Origin: Loktanella sp. D2R18
GTDB taxonomy: Bacteria > Pseudomonadota > Alphaproteobacteria > Rhodobacterales > Rhodobacteraceae
Length of the DNA: 62,500 nt
Direction of reading: 5' to 3'
Assembly (NCBI RefSeq): GCF_003318235.1
Contig: NZ_QOCG01000027.1
Coordinates: 904 to 63,403 of the forward strand
Below the pieces are notes generated by a model. It was not told the origin of the DNA and searched no databases. It worked only from the letters and a program-made list of their open reading frames with translations. Of this stretch, positions 43,545 to 51,988 are shown in pieces. Each line of letters opens with the position of its first letter. Within the stretch, counting starts at the first letter, position 1. The translations under genes were made by a program, and so were the position numbers.

Positions 43545-44323
43545 AGCGCGCTCTCCATTATATTCTTCATTTCTTTGATTCGTGCAGCGCTGATCGTTGA
43601 AACCTCGTCCGCGGGCGCAAACCCGAACGCTGCAAGTCGCGGATCCGATTTCCGATTTACGCGACAAGAAGAATGCAACTGCGTAGCCTTTGTGTCATTC
43701 ATGAGCGTAACCGCGGTTTCGGGTCTCACACCCGCGCCGGGCAATATTTCAATTCGCCCTTTGGCCGCCGTTACAAGCCGTGCCAACAGTTCACGGCCGT
43801 CGTATGCAGTCGCTTTTTGGCCAGACGTCAAAATTCGTACAATCCCCAAATCAATCGCCTGGTTCAGTGCGACAAAGGGGTCAGGAACCAGATCAAAGGC
43901 ACGGTGCAACACAATCTGCATCCCCGCAGCCGCATCACACAGTCGTTTCATAACAGGCATATCAAGCGTCAAATCATCCGAAAGCACGCCAATCGCAACA
44001 CCAGCAGCACCAGCATCGCGCGCCAGTTCAATATCCGTAACCATCTGGGCAATCTCGTCAAATTGATAGATAAAGCCACCCTCGGATGGGCGAATTAGAA
44101 CGATAACCTGTCCCCCCAGCGCCACGGCAGCGCGCACAGCCCCGTAAGATGGCGTTAACCCTCCGGCGGACAATCCAGCACATAGCTCAATCCGATCGGC
44201 GCCAGACTTAAACGCAATAAACGCGTCGCTTAGACTATCGACGCAAACCTCAAGAAGGGCTACGGGGCGCTTTGCGCCTGCGGAGCCCCCTTTGGTCATT
44301 GCTGTTGCCGCTTCTGTTAGCAT
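43541..44323 (-). CDS. cutC: CutC-family protein
   Basis: About 260 residues (ATG 44323; TTG 44338 and ATG 44299 are alternatives). TIM-barrel CutC motifs: LLEVCVDSLSDAFIAFKSGA, ADRIELCAGLSAGGLTPSYG and VIVLIRPSEGGFIYQFDEIA. Originally linked to copper tolerance, but in sugar operons of this kind its role is unclear. It heads the run of tightly coupled minus-strand genes, with 158 AT-rich bases upstream. Confidence 0.88.
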   Translation of the reverse strand: MLTEAATAMTKGGSAGAKRPVALLEVCVDSLSDAFIAFKSGADRIELCAGLSAGGLTPSYGAVRAAVALGGQVIVLIRPSEGGFIYQFDEIAQMVTDIELARDAGAAGVAIGVLSDDLTLDMPVMKRLCDAAAGMQIVLHRAFDLVPDPFVALNQAIDLGIVRILTSGQKATAYDGRELLARLVTAAKGRIEILPGAGVRPETAVTLMNDTKATQLHSSCRVNRKSDPRLAAFGFAPADEVSTISAARIKEMKNIMESAL

Positions 44324-44386
44324 CGGTAAAGATCGCAACTCTTTTTATTGTTTCAAATAAAATTTTAGACAAAATCTTACACCAAT

Positions 44387-44398
44387 CAATCAAAAAAT
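44387..44398 (-). promoter_or_regulatory. 12-mer shared by the cutC and MFS upstream regions
   Basis: CAATCAAAAAAT on the plus strand (ATTTTTTGATTG on the coding strand). An identical copy lies at 45717-45728 upstream of the MFS gene. It may be a common promoter or operator element; the surrounding DNA is very AT-rich. Confidence 0.35.
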
Positions 44399-44481
44399 TC
44401 ACATTTAGTAAAAATTTATTACTGCAATCATCAAAAGTTTTCTGAATGTTAATATTTATTGCACTCGGTAAATGTGGTGCC

Positions 44482-45627
44482 TCACTTTGCGGGCATCAGC
44501 TGCTTTGCAAGAAGTAGACTCATTACCAAAACGGGAATCAGCACCATAAAGCTAAACTGCATACCTGCCACCTCGGCCGTAAACCCGATCAGTAACGGCC
44601 CAAGCAACTGACCGCAAAGTGTAATCTGGGACAGAAACGCCACATGCGCTTCGGCAGATCGACCTGGTTGTGATGCGACGGCGGTTACAGCCATTGGAAA
44701 CCCGGCAGCTAGCCCGACGCCGACCATTGCAAAACCGCAGTAAGAAAACAGCGGCGCGGACGCGAACACCAGCACCGTCACGCCAACCATAGCAACACCG
44801 CAGCCGATCACCCCGATCCGAACTGGCGTCATGTATCCACGAACACGATCCAGCGCGAATCGCGCCAGAACAATGCTGACTGCAAAAACAACAAAACCCA
44901 GCCCCTCTGTCCCAAACGGTGCCGCGTGAACATCTGTCATATAAACCGCAGCCCAATCGGCCATCGCTCCTTCCCCCAAGGCAATCCCAAAGGCAAACAA
45001 GCTAATGGATGCTGTCCCCCACCCCGGATAAAAAGATCTATTTTTTGTTTTGTTATTTTCATTTTCAATTACTTGAGACGTGAGATCAGGAAGGTTTTTG
45101 AACACCCAGACAGCAATCATACCTGATACAATTGCCAACACGATCAAGGCTGCCCCAGCCGAAATGCCCGCCCAAGCTAACCCCGTAGACACAACTGAAC
45201 CGGTCAGCAGTCCAAGGCTCCAAAAACCGTGCGCCGTTCCCATAATAGGCCGTCCGCCCCGTTTTTCGACGATATCCGCTGCCACATTTAGCCCCAGCTC
45301 GGTCGCCGCCAAACCGAATCCGACAAAGAACAGCGCTATAAACAGCGCGATCCAGCTGGACGCGAATACAGGAATTGGTGCAATAATCAGGAAAAACATC
45401 AAGGAAGATGCCGTCGATCGCTTAACGCCCCAACGCGCGTACAGGCGGCTGGCGAATGCCAGTGACAGCATCAAGCCAATCGGCACAGCGACGATCGCGG
45501 TCGACAGCGACGCTGGACTAAGGTCCAGCTTTTGCTGAATCTCTGAAATTCGGACCAGCCACCCGCCCCATGCTAGCGGCTGAATAAAGAACAACAGGTA
45601 TAGAGATAAATTAGCGCGACGGGACAT
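44482..45627 (-). CDS. MFS transporter, sugar-type
   Basis: 381 residues, about twelve membrane helices (LSLYLLFFIQPLAWGGWLVR, ASLSTAIVAVPIGLMLSLAF, IALFVAFFVGFGLAATELGLN-type region). The early motif FASRLYARWGVKRSTASSLM is the MFS loop 2-3 signature. It may import monosaccharides alongside the ABC system or export a product. It is separated from cutC by 158 bases and probably has its own promoter. Confidence 0.85.
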   Translation of the reverse strand: MSRRANLSLYLLFFIQPLAWGGWLVRISEIQQKLDLSPASLSTAIVAVPIGLMLSLAFASRLYARWGVKRSTASSLMFFLIIAPIPVFASSWIALFIALFFVGFGLAATELGLNVAADIVEKRGGRPIMGTAHGFWSLGLLTGSVVSTGLAWAGISAGAALIVLAIVSGMIAVWVFKNLPDLTSQVIENENNKTKNRSFYPGWGTASISLFAFGIALGEGAMADWAAVYMTDVHAAPFGTEGLGFVVFAVSIVLARFALDRVRGYMTPVRIGVIGCGVAMVGVTVLVFASAPLFSYCGFAMVGVGLAAGFPMAVTAVASQPGRSAEAHVAFLSQITLCGQLLGPLLIGFTAEVAGMQFSFMVLIPVLVMSLLLAKQLMPAK

Positions 45628-45716
45628 GCGGTAGGTTCTTCTGCAAAAGTAAATAAGAAGTCACGACAGTTAAGCGATCATATACATTACTTTAAAAATT
45701 AAATTTGTTATATAAA

Positions 45717-45728
45717 CAATCAAAAAAT
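45717..45728 (-). promoter_or_regulatory. Second copy of the 12-mer shared with the cutC upstream region
   Basis: Identical to 44387-44398 and in the same orientation relative to the downstream gene, 90 bases upstream of the MFS start. AT-rich DNA makes chance occurrence possible. Confidence 0.35.
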
Positions 45729-45871
45729 ATGGCAGCCCATGGATGACCAAGGCAACGCCAAGGGCAACGTACGTACGAGGGAGGGCGAAGCAGAAGGGCT
45801 GCTACTGTCTGAGGTGCCCCTAGATTTGTAGACGGTTTGCTTGGTAATTTTGGAACCAAGGAGAGACGGAT

Positions 45872-46035
45872 ATGAACAAGGGAATACGGTTTACAGACGA
45901 GTTCAAACAGGACGCTGTGGCGCAGGTTGTTGAGCGTGGGTATGCGGTCAGCGAAGTGGCGGAGCGGTTGGGTATCAGCACCAAATCCCTGTACACGTGG
46001 AAAGCGCAGTTTGCGAAGTCACCGCGTGTCAGGTC
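45872..46035 (+). pseudogene. IS3-family OrfA, 5' fragment
   Basis: MNKGIRFTDEFKQDAVAQVV, GYAVSEVAERLGISTKSLYT and WKAQFAKS are the HTH of IS3 OrfA. After about residue 50 the frame leaves the family sequence and enters DNA of a serine-recombinase gene in another frame. The segment around 45810-45870 (TGAGGTGCCCC onward) looks like the element's left end, starting with the IS3-typical TG. Confidence 0.75.
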
Positions 46036-46503
46036 ACCCGCGATCACGCAAAGCTTGTCGATGCGATCATCGCAGGGATCCCAGCCGATCAGGTGAAGGA
46101 TAAGATGCAGACCCTCACGGAGCAACGCGCGGCACTTGAGGCGGAGCTGTCCAGAGCTCCTGCCCCCGATCCCATCCGTATTCATCCAAAGATGGCGGTG
46201 ACATATCAAGAACGGGTCTCGGAGCTGATTTCAGGTCTAAACGAAGCGGACGGGCTTCAAGAAGCACAGGAAGCGTTACGGGGCCTCGTTGACCGCATTG
46301 TGCTGCAACCGTCGCCCGAGACTGGTAAATTGGATATCATGCTGGAAGGTGCGTTATCTGGTCTTCTTGCGCTTGCGTTGGGGGCCAAACGCAAAAATGA
46401 CCTGAGTGTAAAAACTCAAGTCTTTGATAATGCTAGTGAATTAGTGTTGGTTGCGGGAGCTTGCAACCGCCGAGATCTACCAAAGCTTAGGTGCCCTGTT
46501 TAG
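46020..46503 (+). pseudogene. Serine site-specific recombinase, C-terminal fragment
   Basis: Reads RDHAKLVDAIIAGIPADQVK, then KMQTLTEQRAALEAELSRAP, a coiled-coil/zinc-ribbon-following C-terminal region of large serine recombinases, then IHPKMAVTYQERVSELISGL and EALRGLVDRIVLQPSPETGK. The catalytic N-terminal resolvase domain is missing. It ends LVLVAGA over the DNA TGGTTGCGGGAG, the same bases as the 3' end of tRNA-fMet at 60.44 kb, suggesting an old attachment-site joint. Fused at its 5' side to an IS3 fragment. Confidence 0.75.
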
Positions 46504-46539
46504 ACTAACGTCTATTGCCCTGGGGGCAGGACATCCCTC

Positions 46540-46808
46540 GAAGCGAGACAAATCAAATTGCAAAGTTATTGTTGAAAGTAGCCGCACTGTCCGATGTCAG
46601 CGCTTATTACAAATGGTCGAAAGACTTCATGGAGGCTGTTGAAACGACGTCTGGCGGGCGATACCGCACGTGCGGCAAACACCGACGAAGTGAAAGATCT
46701 GCGCCGCGAAGCGCGTGATCTGAAGGAGGTGGTTGCCAAGCAAACGCTCGAGCTGCGTCTTCTCAAAAAAAAGCATGACAGGCGGTGGGGGCGACCACGA
46801 ATGAGGTA
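46540..46808 (+). pseudogene. IS3-family OrfA, frameshifted 3' fragment
   Basis: One frame gives KLLLKVAALSDVSAYYKWSK and DFMEAV; the next frame continues KRRLAGDTARAANTDEVKDL and LKEVVAKQTLELRLLKK, the end of an OrfA different from that at 45.87 kb. A frameshift lies near 46,635. At the end a run of eight As (seven in intact relatives, as I recall) shifts the usual LLKKSM ending. The N-terminal HTH is absent. Confidence 0.7.
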
Positions 46809-46953
46809 AGCGCTGACGTCAGACACTTAGTGAAGTAAGAATTTATCGGTAGATTTGGCGTACATTTTCCCCAACTTTGGACCAGATAAATCGCCTTCAT
46901 GCCAAACATTGCTCGAAAAAGGCCATTCCAGCCAAAGCCCTAAATGTGAAACC

Positions 46954-47649
46954 CTATTGATCACCGTAAGAGCAAACGCGTTCTTGCAGGGCGTTAATCG
47001 CGTCTTGCGAAGTAAGCTGAGTTGCAGCATCGCCAAGAACGCTCACCAGTGCGTTGGCCGTCATCGCGCCGGGAATGCCGTCCACAGGGCCAGGATCGGC
47101 GCCTGCTAAGATCAACATGCGTTGCAGCTTACGGGTCGGGTTTTCGTCGTCGATTGTCTCCATGCCGCAGGCTTGGGTTTCTTCAGGCAGAGCGGGCGAA
47201 ACTGGTTCTTCTGAAAGGCCGTTTGTGGGCTCCTCTTCTGGCGAAGGGGCTTCAGTTTCTTCGGCTGGTAGGGAAACCTCGCCCTCCAGCAGGCATTGTT
47301 TAAGTTGCTCTGCGACTTGCATTGCCCCGTCTGGAGGGCTGCCTTCGATATTCGCAGAGCATTCATCCAAACTTGCGTCACAACTATACGAGAGATGCCA
47401 AGAGCTATCGCGACCAGCAGTCAGGGCAGCATCCCCATTGGCAAAGAGCGAAAAGAAATATCCGTCTTTCGTGCCCTCTTGCCAAAACCCCGGAAAGCGC
47501 GGCGATGGGACGTCGACGGCATGTACTGTAACGTTCAACGCGCCTGGAAACGGCGTAGCAAAATCGCTCCCGACACAGGGGGCTGCGCGCGCGCCACTGA
47601 CCACGATGCAAATGGTAAAAACCGCCGCTCCAAGTTGTGTTCCGCTCAT
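46954..47649 (-). CDS. Secreted protein with C-terminal peptidoglycan-binding-like domain
   Basis: 231 residues with a signal peptide (QLGAAVFTICIVVSGARAAP). The middle is a beta-rich domain with four cysteines (HLSYSCDASLDECSANIEGS). A Glu/Pro-rich linker (ETEAPSPEEEPTNGLSEEPV) leads to a PG_binding_1-like end (LQRMLILAGADPGPVDGIPG). It is the last gene of the second polysaccharide operon, overlapping the DUF3131 gene by four bases. It may link the export machinery to the wall. Confidence 0.75.
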   Translation of the reverse strand: MSGTQLGAAVFTICIVVSGARAAPCVGSDFATPFPGALNVTVHAVDVPSPRFPGFWQEGTKDGYFFSLFANGDAALTAGRDSSWHLSYSCDASLDECSANIEGSPPDGAMQVAEQLKQCLLEGEVSLPAEETEAPSPEEEPTNGLSEEPVSPALPEETQACGMETIDDENPTRKLQRMLILAGADPGPVDGIPGAMTANALVSVLGDAATQLTSQDAINALQERVCSYGDQ

Positions 47650-49010
47650 TGATTTACGCGTGATAACGGCCCGAAAGCCCTAAAGGCGAGTGACGCAAGC
47701 ACAACTGCATTGGTGTTCGTGGTGAACGAGCCATTCACTACGCCATCCGCCTCATAGATGCCCTCGGGCCAGCCGCGCTCAGGGTCACCCAGTTCGGACA
47801 GTTCATCGACAAGTTGGGCCGTGTACTCTGTGCCAAACAGGGCATCCCAAGCAAAGGCGGTCTTCACTGTGACTGTGCGTTTGCTGTCGATCCGTTCGCC
47901 ACTAAAGGTCATGACAGCCCAAGGCGCCCCACCGCCCCAGATGGTCGAATAGGCGAAATACGGGGCTTCGTCCAAGTGCGATTCACTGACAGCGGTTAGT
48001 TGACCCGTCTCACGGAAACGCGCCTCTTGGGCCTGATAGATCGCTGTAGCGAACCGGTGTGATCGGTAATCGAACCCGAACTCCAACCCGTCGAAAACAT
48101 AAGGTTCCGAAACGGTGAAGGCCGGGGTAATATTACGGTGCAGGCGGGAGTCGACAGGGATTGGCTGGCCTTCGACGGTTTGCACCATCAGGTTGGTTTC
48201 GGCGTTATAGGCAAGAACCATATCAAACCCCCGCAGCATCATGGCTTTGGCTCCGTATTGACCATAGCCCACGCGCCCTTCCTGGTCGCGGCGCAGGTTG
48301 CCGTCGGCGATGTTGCCGCCAATCAGCTCACCGTTCTCGACCATCTGATCCAGATCCCAATGATCAATTACCGCGTCAACTTTCACGGCCAATTCCGGAT
48401 AGCTTTGTTCAGCATGGCTCATCGCGCCGACCATGCGAGCGATATCAAGGGCGGACCAGCCAAGCCCGCGTTCCACAGGCTGGTTCGAGTAGTCCACCAA
48501 TTCACCTGTGCGCGTGTTGTAGGCTTTATTTGGTAATACGTCATCAAACAGGCGAATGCTTGCAAGCGTGTCGAGCGCCAAAGAAATCCGCCCAACCGCC
48601 TCTTCTGTCTCGATAAGACCCAGCAGGTCCGCCGAGATCACAGCGATAAAGTAGGACCCCGTTTCCCACATCGTTGTGGATGGATATTGGTCAGCAGAAT
48701 TCACAAGGCCCGTTTCGGGGTTTGTGTTGTTCTCGAAATACCGCCACGCGATACGGGCGTAGTCCAGATCGTCGGGTTTGCTTTCGCCGGTGTTTGCTAA
48801 TGGCAAAGGCGCTACAGCGTCAAAGGCCGTAATCGGTGCAGCTGCCGCGATTGGTGCGGATACTTCGGTTGGCGCGTCGGCACCGTCCACGGTTTCGGGG
48901 GTGGTTGGCATATTTCTTTCCAAAGTTGTGACCAGAAACAGACCAAAGATCAATGCGACCAAAAAGATCAAACTGCCGCGCGCTTTGATGATGTTTTCAC
49001 GAAAGCTCAT
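47646..49010 (-). CDS. Membrane-anchored DUF3131 protein
   Basis: 454 residues. One N-terminal membrane helix (GSLIFLVALIFGLFLVTTLE), an Ala/Pro-rich spacer (to about 75), then the DUF3131 domain: RIAWRYFENNTNPETGLVNS, YPSTTMWETGSYFIAVISAD, LGWSALDIARMVGAMSHAEQ and GRVGYGQYGAKAMMLRGFD. It is homologous over its whole domain to the secreted DUF3131 protein in the same operon. The family is a helical-barrel type found beside polysaccharide synthases; a glycan-processing role is likely but unproven. It follows GT2 directly, with its own AAGGAGAG. Confidence 0.82.
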   Translation of the reverse strand: MSFRENIIKARGSLIFLVALIFGLFLVTTLERNMPTTPETVDGADAPTEVSAPIAAAAPITAFDAVAPLPLANTGESKPDDLDYARIAWRYFENNTNPETGLVNSADQYPSTTMWETGSYFIAVISADLLGLIETEEAVGRISLALDTLASIRLFDDVLPNKAYNTRTGELVDYSNQPVERGLGWSALDIARMVGAMSHAEQSYPELAVKVDAVIDHWDLDQMVENGELIGGNIADGNLRRDQEGRVGYGQYGAKAMMLRGFDMVLAYNAETNLMVQTVEGQPIPVDSRLHRNITPAFTVSEPYVFDGLEFGFDYRSHRFATAIYQAQEARFRETGQLTAVSESHLDEAPYFAYSTIWGGGAPWAVMTFSGERIDSKRTVTVKTAFAWDALFGTEYTAQLVDELSELGDPERGWPEGIYEADGVVNGSFTTNTNAVVLASLAFRAFGPLSRVNQ

Positions 49011-50837
49011 CTAGCTCTCCTTTTCTGTCTTACTGGGTTGCCACACCGCGGCAGCAATCATGCCTGCCATCGCAAGGCAGTTGTTGATGCCCCACATAAT
49101 GTTGGCGATGACACCACTGGCAGAGTGATCTGTTGCACCCGAAATAAGTGCACCAATGGCGTAAATCGCGCCTAATCCTGTCAGAACCACGACCCCAATT
49201 TGCGGCCATACCAGCCCAAGAAAGTTACCTGACTGGCGGACCTTTGGCGTTACCTTAAAGGTGATTTTCTCTCCTCGGGCGACGGTAAAGATCGCCTTTA
49301 ACCCCAAAGGGAAGAAGGCCAGATAACTGGCCTTCGGCGCATATCCGGCTATACCCCATGTCCCGATCATGATCGCAAGTTCAAGCGTGACGAGAAACGG
49401 GATCAGGTGGAAGAAGAACTCTGCTGAATAGGCCGCAACGGGTGAAACGCCCGTGAAAAGATAGATCGCCGGGGCCAGTAGGAATATGATGTTCCACAGC
49501 GGTGCGAGGTAGGAATAGAACGTCGTCGTATACATCATGCGCTGTCCGAACGTCAGACCTTTACGGAAGATCGGGTTGTCGTTGACAAGAATATCAAGGC
49601 TACCGCCCGCGTATTTGAACCGCTGCACTGTCCACGTTAGCAAATCTTGGGGCGAGAGCATTTTACTTTCCACGATGGGGTGCATCTTTGACTTCCAGCC
49701 GCTTTCGCGATCAGAATGGAGTACTATCGATGTATATATGTCCTCGGAGACGTGGAATTTATAGGGCGTCAGGGCTTCTGTGGCGGCAGCTTCGGTTTTG
49801 ATCGCCTCCATAAGATCGGGGGCCAGTTCGCGTTCCTTGGACGAAACGGTGACGACTTCTTCAACGTCCCACGTCCGCTTTTCTACTTTGGCGCCAAAGC
49901 TGCGCAAGGCTGCCATCATCACCGCCTCGCGGCGGTGGATGGACCCTGCTCCGCAACAAAACGAGGCGTTCGCGCGGTTTCTGCGCCTTTGGATGACATC
50001 GTAGAACATCTTCGGGTCGTTCACGAAAGGGTCTTCGCCCACGCGAACCGGGCCAAACAGCCGTTCGATCCATGTTCCGAATGCCTGACCACGGTCACCA
50101 AAACGGCGACCGAGCTTTTGAGGTAAGCGTTCGCCCTCGGGCAGATCATAGAACCACTGAGGGGTCTGCACCCAAGCCATTTTCGGATCCCGGAAATAGC
50201 CGAGCGTATGTTCCAGCATAGTTGGAAAAGGCCGCGTATCCGCATCGCAGATCACAAGAAAATCCCCGTGGGTTTGCTCCATAGCGTTGCGCAGGTTGCC
50301 GGCCTTGAAACCTTCGTTCGTTGCACGCGAAATGTAGTTCGCACCCTCGCTTTCCGTAACGGCCTGCATCTCGGGACGGCGGCCGTCATCCAGAATGTGG
50401 ACATGCACATCAATTGGATGGGGATAGGTCATCTTCTTGGCATCCAGAATGCCAAGTCGGACCAATTCAGGGTCTTCATCATAGGTTGCAAACATTACAT
50501 CTACAACAAGCGGACGGTCCGCTTCGGGATGCTCCATTACAACATCGCCTAGCCGCACGGGCGGCTCTCCAATCTTGATCGGGTCATCTTTCCAAAGGTT
50601 AAAGACAAACAGAACCATCCCAATGAACGCACAGGTTTCCGCCACAACCAACGGCACGGCGAACCACATCGCATCGGGGTTCAGTGACCCTGTCCAACGC
50701 CAGATGATGTACCAAGCGCCGATCACCAAGGCGATTGTGGCGAGGAACTGCCAAAGCGCTTCTCTCCAAGGGTTATACTCCAGCGGCGGCGGCGGCGTAC
50801 GGTCCTCGAACTTCAGGAAATAGTCGTCCTGGATCAT
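49011..50837 (-). CDS. Cellulose-synthase-like family 2 glycosyltransferase
   Basis: 608 residues from ATG 50837, which overlaps the acyltransferase stop (ATGA) and has AAAGGTGG upstream; an ATG at 50864 is less likely. Two N-terminal helices, then the GT2 core: VHILDDGRRPEM (Asp150-151), VICDADTRPFP (DAD 198-200), HVSEDIYTS (catalytic SED 364-366) and WTVQRFKYAGGSLDI, a QxxKY variant of the synthase QxxRW (405-409), then C-terminal helices. No PilZ domain, unlike BcsA. It should polymerise and extrude a beta-glycan; the sugar is unknown. Confidence 0.9.
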   Translation of the reverse strand: MIQDDYFLKFEDRTPPPPLEYNPWREALWQFLATIALVIGAWYIIWRWTGSLNPDAMWFAVPLVVAETCAFIGMVLFVFNLWKDDPIKIGEPPVRLGDVVMEHPEADRPLVVDVMFATYDEDPELVRLGILDAKKMTYPHPIDVHVHILDDGRRPEMQAVTESEGANYISRATNEGFKAGNLRNAMEQTHGDFLVICDADTRPFPTMLEHTLGYFRDPKMAWVQTPQWFYDLPEGERLPQKLGRRFGDRGQAFGTWIERLFGPVRVGEDPFVNDPKMFYDVIQRRRNRANASFCCGAGSIHRREAVMMAALRSFGAKVEKRTWDVEEVVTVSSKERELAPDLMEAIKTEAAATEALTPYKFHVSEDIYTSIVLHSDRESGWKSKMHPIVESKMLSPQDLLTWTVQRFKYAGGSLDILVNDNPIFRKGLTFGQRMMYTTTFYSYLAPLWNIIFLLAPAIYLFTGVSPVAAYSAEFFFHLIPFLVTLELAIMIGTWGIAGYAPKASYLAFFPLGLKAIFTVARGEKITFKVTPKVRQSGNFLGLVWPQIGVVVLTGLGAIYAIGALISGATDHSASGVIANIMWGINNCLAMAGMIAAAVWQPSKTEKES

Positions 50838-51979
50838 GCCATGCCACCTTTTGATCTTCCCCATTTCAAAGGCGGTTCACCAAGGCCAACCGTCCACGCA
50901 AGAAGGCTGATTTTAGACAACGCATATGCAATGCCGAACGAGCCCGGCAACACAAACGCATACCGTACCAGCACGATGACCGTTGGCGACATCTCACCTG
51001 ACATCCCACTTTTAAACAGGGCAATATCGAACAGGTCGATGACCGCAGGGTGCACCAGATAAATGCCGAACGAATACTTGGCTAGCTTGGACCATAGGGG
51101 CGACCAATCAAGAAATTGCCCGCCCATAAAGATCAGGAAAATGCAGATAGGCATCAAGAAATGGCCGTAAAAATCCCAGCCGCTGCGCACGCCCCAGTCG
51201 CCTGTCTGCCACGCGATTGCAAAGAACGGGATCGTCGCGACATAGGCAAGTATCGCCAAATACAATCCAAAGCGACGCATCAGCCGGCTTTCGCCCCGAG
51301 GCACGCCGTCTTTCCATATCCCGTACAGCGCGAAGGCTGCGAAGCCGTAGCCGACGTATCCAAATATCTTAAGGGCGCGGATGATGTAGTCACGCAGCGA
51401 TGGGTCCAGATTTAGCCCCCAGACGAACCCTTGGGTATTGTTCATAATCCCGAGTGTGACGAACAATATCAGTCCAAAGATCGGATAGCGCGTTGCCCCC
51501 CTCATCAATGGATAGAACAAGAACAGCGCGAACAATGTGGGCAGGAAATGCATATGGTATTGCACTTTCCCAAGCAGGAAATAGCCGTACCAGTTCTTGA
51601 TATCAGACAGTTGCGTCCAAATATAGTCTGAGTAGTTGAACGCATCCGCCTTCAAAAGACGAAAGAACGCGTAGAATACGACCCAGAACGCGAACGGCAC
51701 CAATAGCCGCTCCGCCTGCGTCAGAACCGTTTCGCGGTAACTAGGGAGTTTTCGATCAACGCGAAGCGCCATCAGAAATAACGAAAACAAAAAGAACATT
51801 TCTGAGCCCGAAAACTCGCCAATGGAACGCAGAAAAATCGGAAACAGGCGTTCGGCAGGCTCAGCGGCTTCGAAAGGTTTCCCGCCAAAATCGGTGCTAG
51901 AATGGATCAGCACGACGCCCACCGCAGCAAACACGCGATTGGCGTCGAACCAAACCATCCTATTTCCTGCGCGGCTCAT
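50834..51979 (-). CDS. Acyltransferase-3 family membrane protein (polysaccharide acyl modification)
   Basis: 381 residues, ten or more membrane segments. Starts with the family pattern WFDANRVFAAVGVVLIHSS, containing the conserved Arg and His, and has KYSFGIYLVHPAVIDLFDIA near the end, the usual Acyl_transf_3 signature. OpgC and similar enzymes add succinyl or acetyl groups to periplasmic glucans. It is encoded between the DUF3131 protein and the synthase and is coupled to the latter, so it probably decorates that polymer. Confidence 0.87.
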   Translation of the reverse strand: MSRAGNRMVWFDANRVFAAVGVVLIHSSTDFGGKPFEAAEPAERLFPIFLRSIGEFSGSEMFFLFSLFLMALRVDRKLPSYRETVLTQAERLLVPFAFWVVFYAFFRLLKADAFNYSDYIWTQLSDIKNWYGYFLLGKVQYHMHFLPTLFALFLFYPLMRGATRYPIFGLILFVTLGIMNNTQGFVWGLNLDPSLRDYIIRALKIFGYVGYGFAAFALYGIWKDGVPRGESRLMRRFGLYLAILAYVATIPFFAIAWQTGDWGVRSGWDFYGHFLMPICIFLIFMGGQFLDWSPLWSKLAKYSFGIYLVHPAVIDLFDIALFKSGMSGEMSPTVIVLVRYAFVLPGSFGIAYALSKISLLAWTVGLGEPPLKWGRSKGGMA

Positions 51980-51988
51980 CTCGCGAAC

